Assembly (NCBI GenBank): GCA_964563495.1
Contig: CAZLYK010000103.1
Span: 1 to 19,093 of the forward strand
Origin: CAZLYK01 sp964563495
GTDB lineage: Bacteria > Acidobacteriota > Blastocatellia > RBC074
DNA: 19,093 bases
Direction of reading: 5' to 3'
In this document: positions 14,691 through 19,093 of the stretch, piece after piece
How the letters are laid out: each line of letters starts with the position of its first letter
Numbering within the stretch: position 1 is the first letter of the stretch
The notes under the pieces: model-generated
The model's database searches: none
Seen by the model: the letters and a program-made list of their open reading frames with translations, nothing else
Told to the model about the DNA's origin: nothing
Position numbers and translations under genes: made by a program

Positions 14691-17600
14691 ATGCGAACTA
14701 CACACACACATAAACTCACTCGCACACGAATCCTGGTGATGTCCTGTGCTTTGGTGTTGATGGCGGGGTTGATTTTTGCTCTCGCTCAGCAGCCATCGGT
14801 AGCGGCTGCGCGCCGTCAGATGGCGACGCGATTGAGCAGCAGCCCGGCGGTCGGCAACCTGCTTTCTCTCGCCCCAAGATCACTGCTTCGCGCCTTCGGA
14901 TTGAATGCGAATCCGGCCGCCGGGGCGATCATGAATAACGAGACCTTTACGATCATATCGATGCCTCCGAGCGGGAGCACGGTCAACCCCGGCAGCTACA
15001 TTGCTTATGTCTTCACGATCACCAATGGAACCGGCGGGGAGACCAATCCAAGTCTCACCTTCAACATCCCCACGGGGACGACATTCCACAGTTTGGTCAA
15101 GGGCGGGTCGGAGAATCTCAACTGCACGGCTCCTCAAGGCGCCAACAATACCGTCACCTGCACCAGCTCGTCATTCAGCGCGAACAAGAATGCCGAATTC
15201 ACACTGGTCGTCTCGGTCAACAATCCGATCGCGATCGCGAACATCAATTTCAGCGCGACCTACACCGATAGCGACAATACCGGTGCAGGTGCCTTGAGCG
15301 TCGCCCAATCCCACGTGGTCGGCAGTGCCAACGGCTCGGCCAAATCGGATCTGATCATCCGCAAGGATGTCGATAAGGCAAAGGTCGTCGCCGGCGCCGG
15401 TGGTCCGGCGGGCTTACTCGAGTATACGTTGAGTGTCTACAACAACGGTCCCGACGCGGTCACGCTTGCGGGGGCCACCAATTTTGTCAACCTCTTCGAT
15501 TTCATCCCGGCCAACGTCCAGACGGTCGGGACGGTCACGGCGCCGCCCGGGTGGACCTGTTTGAACTTCGCTCCGGGGACGCTCATGCAGTGCTTCCTGT
15601 CAGGGCCGGCGACGATTCCGGTCGACGCGTTCACCCCGCTTGAGTTCAAGTATCAGGTCCGGGTCGCGGCGAGCGTTCCGGAAGGGACTATCATTAATAA
15701 TACCGCTTCGGTCTACCAGGGCGGTGGGACCGATCCTGTTTCGTCGAACAACATCTCGCCGACGACGAGCACCCGGGTCAAAGCGCGCACGGATCTGAAG
15801 CTCGACTACACTTCAGAGTCCGGGCCCGATCCGGTCTGCGCCGGCGGAACGGTCGATTGGGTCTTCAAGATCAAGAACAACGGTCCGAGCGATGCGAAGG
15901 ATGTCGTCTTCACCGATCTGATCAATGTCAGCTGGTCGGAGACGCACAACACCTTCCTTTCGGTCGATACTTCGGGGGCTTTAAACTTTGTCTGCTCGAC
16001 GCCGGGTGTCGGCGGGACGGGTGTACTCTCCTGCCAGGCCGACACCTTGCCGGCGGGTTCTGAAGCGAAGATCGTCGTCCGGACAAAGGTCCGCTCCGAC
16101 TTCACTGGAAACATCACCTACAATCGAGCTTTTCTCACCTCGTCGACCCTCGATCCCAACGACGGCTGCATCGCCAACGAGAAGACCTGCGCGGTCAATG
16201 TCAAGCGGTGCTCTGATGTTCAGGTGGTTTCGAAGATCGCCAACCCGGACCCGGTGGTCGCGGGTGAAAAACTGACGTATGACATAGTCGTCAGCAACAC
16301 CGGCCAGAGCGACGCACACGATTTTATCTTTACCGATCCGATACCGGCCGGAACGGAATTTGTGTCGGTCAGCGCGACCGGAGTCCTTGCGGGGAGCTGC
16401 AGCGACGGCGTCACCTGCATTCCGCCCGGTGAGGTCTTCCCGGCCGGCGCGACGGCGACGGTCAGAATCACGGTCAAAGTCCTCTCTGATTGGGTGAACC
16501 CGATCCACAACATTGCCGAGGTCTGGGCCAGTGACGACATTGATCACAATAACGACAAGAAGAATGCGCTGACCAACATCATCAAGAAGACCGATATCAC
16601 GGTCAAGAAGACCGGTCCGGCGACGGTGACGGCGGGCAACAAGTACACCTACACGATCGTCGTCCGCAACGACGGCCCGAGCACGGCTCCGGCCAATTCG
16701 GTCCAGATGATGGACACGCTCGATTCGAGGCTGACCTATGTCAGCAGCTTCGCCACCGGCGGAGGCAACTTTGCATGCACGGAGTCGAGCGGAACGGTGA
16801 CCTGCGACAACAGCAGTGCAATGGCGCCCGCGGCTTTCTCGACGATCACGATCGTCTTCAGCGTCAAAGATGGCGTTCAGGCGAATACGATCATCCCGAA
16901 CACGGCCATGGTCTCGACCAATCCGGCCAATCAGGATCCGGTCCAGGGCAACAACAAGTCGACGACCAGCACGGCCGGCGCGACCAGCGCCGACCTGCAG
17001 TTGACCAAGACGGCGACGGCCGGTCCGGTAGTTGCCGGACAGGACACGATCACCTACACGATCAACATCCTCAACAGCGGCCCGAGCAACGCCAACGGCG
17101 TCGTCGTGACCGACAACATTCCGGCCAACACGACGATGTCCGGTTCGCCGACCTGGACTCCGGGTGCCGGTGCGCCGGCAGGTTCCTGCTCGGTCTCTGC
17201 GGGAGGCACGATCACCTGCTCGCCGACGGCTTCCGGCAATGTGCTGAAGAGCGGTGAGAGCGCGACGATTACTTACAAAGTGAGCGTTCCGGCGAATGCT
17301 TTGAACGGGACGCTGGTGACCAATGCGGCTCAGATCGCATCGCAGGGCGGTAGTGCGACGCCCGATCCTAATCCATCGAACAATACGCAGAATCCGACCA
17401 GCACGCTGATCGCGACCAGGGCGGACCTCAGTGTCGTCAAGGATGATACGCTTGCCGGCCTCGGCCCCGATCCTGTAGTTGCAGGTCAGACGGTCAGCTA
17501 TCGGCTGAGAGTCAAGAACTCCGGTCCGAGCGATGCGCAGAATGTCTCGGTCACCGATCAACTCGATGCGGACACGACCTTCGAGTCGATCGACGCTTCG

Positions 17601-19093
17601 GGCGCGCCGGGTTTCACCTGCGTCACGCCGGCGGTCGGCCAGTCCGGAACCGTTTCCTGTTCGAGGGGCGTCATTCCTCCGGGCGCGACCAACTACGATA
17701 TCAAGGTCACGGTCAGAGTTCGTCCCGGCGCGGCTGGACAGGTCAAGAATCTGGCCACTGTCGCCTCCAGCACCGATGACGATAATCCCGGCAATGACAC
17801 CGACACTGAGTCGACAACGGTCAACGCTCAGGCCGATCTACAATTGCTCTCGAAGGTTGGGACTCCCAATCCGGTGGTTGCGGGTGAGAATCTGACCTAC
17901 ACCATTACCTATAAAAACAACGGCCCGAGCGTGGCTGCTGGAGTCAAGATCACCGATACGATCCCGGCCAACACGACCTTTGTCGCCGTCAACCCTCCAC
18001 TCGGTTACAGCTGCACGGTTCCGCCGGTCGGATCGGCCGGTGTTGTGACCTGCGAGCCGTTGGATGGCTACATGCAGGCCGGCGAGGTTGCCCAGATCAA
18101 GCTGACCGTCAAGGTCAACTCGAACCCGAGTTCTCTGACCATCAATAACTCGGCCACGATCAGTGCGACGACCAGCGATCCGGTTAACAACAACACGGCA
18201 AATGAGAGCACTCCGGTTATTCGGATCACCGACCTGGCGATCGTCAAGACCGGTCCGGCGGTCATGACGGCGGGCAATAAGTACACCTACACGATCGTCG
18301 TCCGCAACGACGGCCCGAGCGACGCTCCGGCCGGCACGGTGTCGGTGGATGACACGCTCGATTCGCGCCTGATATTCAACTCGGCCAGTGCGACCGGCGA
18401 CGGCGGCTTCACCTGCTCGAACACCGGCAACGACGTCTCCTGTGATAATGGCGTGGTCTTCAAGGCGGGCGGCAAAGCGACGATCACGATCGAGTTCACG
18501 GTCAAGCAGGGTGTCCAGGCGAATGAGATCATCTACAACACGGCGACGATCTCCGCCGACACCGATTCAAATACCGCGAACAACGTCTCGACGACCAGCA
18601 ACTCCGGCTCGACCACTGCCGATCTGCAGTTGGCCAAGACTGCGACGCCCGGCCCGGTGGTTGCCGGACAGGACACGATCACCTACAAGATCAGCATCCT
18701 CAACAGCGGTCCGAGCAACGCCAATGGTGTCGTCGTGACCGATAATATCCCGGCCAACACGGTTCTGGTAGGCAGCCCAAGCTGGACAGGTCCACCGGCG
18801 GGCTCGTGCTCGGTTTCGGCCGGCGGCACGATCACCTGCTCACCATCGGCTTCCGGCGGTGTCTTGAAGAACGGGGAAGGCGCGACGATCACCTACACGG
18901 TCTCCGTTCCTGCCAGTGCGCTGAACGGTACGCTGGTGACCAACCAGGCTCAGGTGGCTTCAGAAGGCGCGAATGCGACGCCGGATCCGAACCCGTCAAA
19001 CAATACTCAGAATCCGACCAGCACGCTGATCGCGACCAGGGCGAATCTGAGTGTGGTCAAGACTGACACGGGCTTCGACCCGGTGGTTGCGGG
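14691..19093 (+). CDS. Giant secreted DUF11-repeat protein (3' end outside the window)
   Basis: An open frame of 1467 codons with no stop before the window ends. The ATG at 14691 has AGGAGA six bases upstream. A signal peptide (MRTTHTHKLTRTR, hydrophobic 14-31, likely cut after ALA32) sends it out of the cytoplasm. The rest is a chain of beta-sandwich modules of the DUF11 (TIGR01451-type) family with the recurring pattern DLxxxKxxxxxPVVAGxxxTYTIxxxNxGPSxAxxVxxTDxxPA. Modules begin at about residues 78, 219, 367, 508, 634, 767, 911, 1048, 1180, 1310 and 1451, the last cut off. Most have a Cys pair near their end, a likely disulfide. Such proteins are usually cell-surface stalks or adhesins. 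No catalytic domain or anchor is visible, so attachment must be encoded beyond the window. Confidence 0.93.
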   Translation, partial: MRTTHTHKLTRTRILVMSCALVLMAGLIFALAQQPSVAAARRQMATRLSSSPAVGNLLSLAPRSLLRAFGLNANPAAGAIMNNETFTIISMPPSGSTVNPGSYIAYVFTITNGTGGETNPSLTFNIPTGTTFHSLVKGGSENLNCTAPQGANNTVTCTSSSFSANKNAEFTLVVSVNNPIAIANINFSATYTDSDNTGAGALSVAQSHVVGSANGSAKSDLIIRKDVDKAKVVAGAGGPAGLLEYTLSVYNNGPDAVTLAGATNFVNLFDFIPANVQTVGTVTAPPGWTCLNFAPGTLMQCFLSGPATIPVDAFTPLEFKYQVRVAASVPEGTIINNTASVYQGGGTDPVSSNNISPTTSTRVKARTDLKLDYTSESGPDPVCAGGTVDWVFKIKNNGPSDAKDVVFTDLINVSWSETHNTFLSVDTSGALNFVCSTPGVGGTGVLSCQADTLPAGSEAKIVVRTKVRSDFTGNITYNRAFLTSSTLDPNDGCIANEKTCAVNVKRCSDVQVVSKIANPDPVVAGEKLTYDIVVSNTGQSDAHDFIFTDPIPAGTEFVSVSATGVLAGSCSDGVTCIPPGEVFPAGATATVRITVKVLSDWVNPIHNIAEVWASDDIDHNNDKKNALTNIIKKTDITVKKTGPATVTAGNKYTYTIVVRNDGPSTAPANSVQMMDTLDSRLTYVSSFATGGGNFACTESSGTVTCDNSSAMAPAAFSTITIVFSVKDGVQANTIIPNTAMVSTNPANQDPVQGNNKSTTSTAGATSADLQLTKTATAGPVVAGQDTITYTINILNSGPSNANGVVVTDNIPANTTMSGSPTWTPGAGAPAGSCSVSAGGTITCSPTASGNVLKSGESATITYKVSVPANALNGTLVTNAAQIASQGGSATPDPNPSNNTQNPTSTLIATRADLSVVKDDTLAGLGPDPVVAGQTVSYRLRVKNSGPSDAQNVSVTDQLDADTTFESIDASGAPGFTCVTPAVGQSGTVSCSRGVIPPGATNYDIKVTVRVRPGAAGQVKNLATVASSTDDDNPGNDTDTESTTVNAQADLQLLSKVGTPNPVVAGENLTYTITYKNNGPSVAAGVKITDTIPANTTFVAVNPPLGYSCTVPPVGSAGVVTCEPLDGYMQAGEVAQIKLTVKVNSNPSSLTINNSATISATTSDPVNNNTANESTPVIRITDLAIVKTGPAVMTAGNKYTYTIVVRNDGPSDAPAGTVSVDDTLDSRLIFNSASATGDGGFTCSNTGNDVSCDNGVVFKAGGKATITIEFTVKQGVQANEIIYNTATISADTDSNTANNVSTTSNSGSTTADLQLAKTATPGPVVAGQDTITYKISILNSGPSNANGVVVTDNIPANTVLVGSPSWTGPPAGSCSVSAGGTITCSPSASGGVLKNGEGATITYTVSVPASALNGTLVTNQAQVASEGANATPDPNPSNNTQNPTSTLIATRANLSVVKTDTGFDPVVA
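16212..19093 (+). repeat. Four-module higher-order duplication within the DUF11 gene
   Basis: Modules starting at residues 508, 634, 767 and 911 recur in the same order at 1048, 1180, 1310 and 1451. Nucleotide identity is high for the second to fourth pairs: a stretch of about 42 identical bases starts at 16641 and 18279, and another of about 36 ends near 17423 and 19043. The offset falls from 1638 to 1629 to 1620 bases along the repeat, so indels between copies are multiples of three. The first pair (508/1048) has diverged most. Confidence 0.85.

Noticed and set aside
15981..17561. 526-codon minus-strand frame across the DUF11 gene
   Set aside because: Arg-rich repetitive composition and complete overlap with the clear plus-strand coding frame; an antisense artefact of G+C-rich codons.

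Overview
The window is a G+C-rich bacterial scaffold piece with three 100-N assembly gaps (9326-9425, 11436-11535, 12700-12799). The gene mix fits a soil or environmental Acidobacteriota, possibly Blastocatellia: a MacB/FtsX-type efflux operon with its own NtrC-type two-component pair, a Tat-exported gluconate-2-dehydrogenase subunit-3 protein beside a small haem protein, a secreted M28 peptidase and a giant DUF11-repeat protein. The taxonomy is inferred from gene content only.

Left half (120-7561, all minus strand, read right to left): HlyD-type adaptor, ABC ATPase, two FtsX-type permeases, sigma-54-dependent response regulator, sensor kinase. Several junctions are tight (27-bp gap, ATGA overlap, 17-bp gap). 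A good sigma-54 -24/-12 match lies 55 bp upstream of the adaptor start. Together these suggest an efflux pump whose regulator acts on its own operon.

Middle (7795-13620, plus strand): an unrecognised 85-aa protein, a small exported protein with one CxxCH haem motif and a Lys/Asp/Glu tail, a gluconate-2-dehydrogenase subunit-3 protein, a (GACA)n microsatellite broken by a gap, a 68-aa membrane protein, a strong terminator, an M28 metallopeptidase, and a translationally coupled aminotransferase/omega-amidase pair.

Right end: a 585-bp stretch with no convincing gene, a putative 156-aa exported protein, and a DUF11-repeat surface protein that runs off the window after 1467 codons. It contains at least ten DUF11-like modules and a four-module higher-order duplication.

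The most unusual signal is a family of intergenic palindromes (around 2885-2965, 5449-5552, 7795-7878 and 11421-11604, plus fragments). Their arms are built from a caggat-rich motif. In the two cleanest complete copies the arms match perfectly (41/41 and 33/33) although the copies differ from each other. Their outer ends overlap gene 3' ends and supply stop codons.
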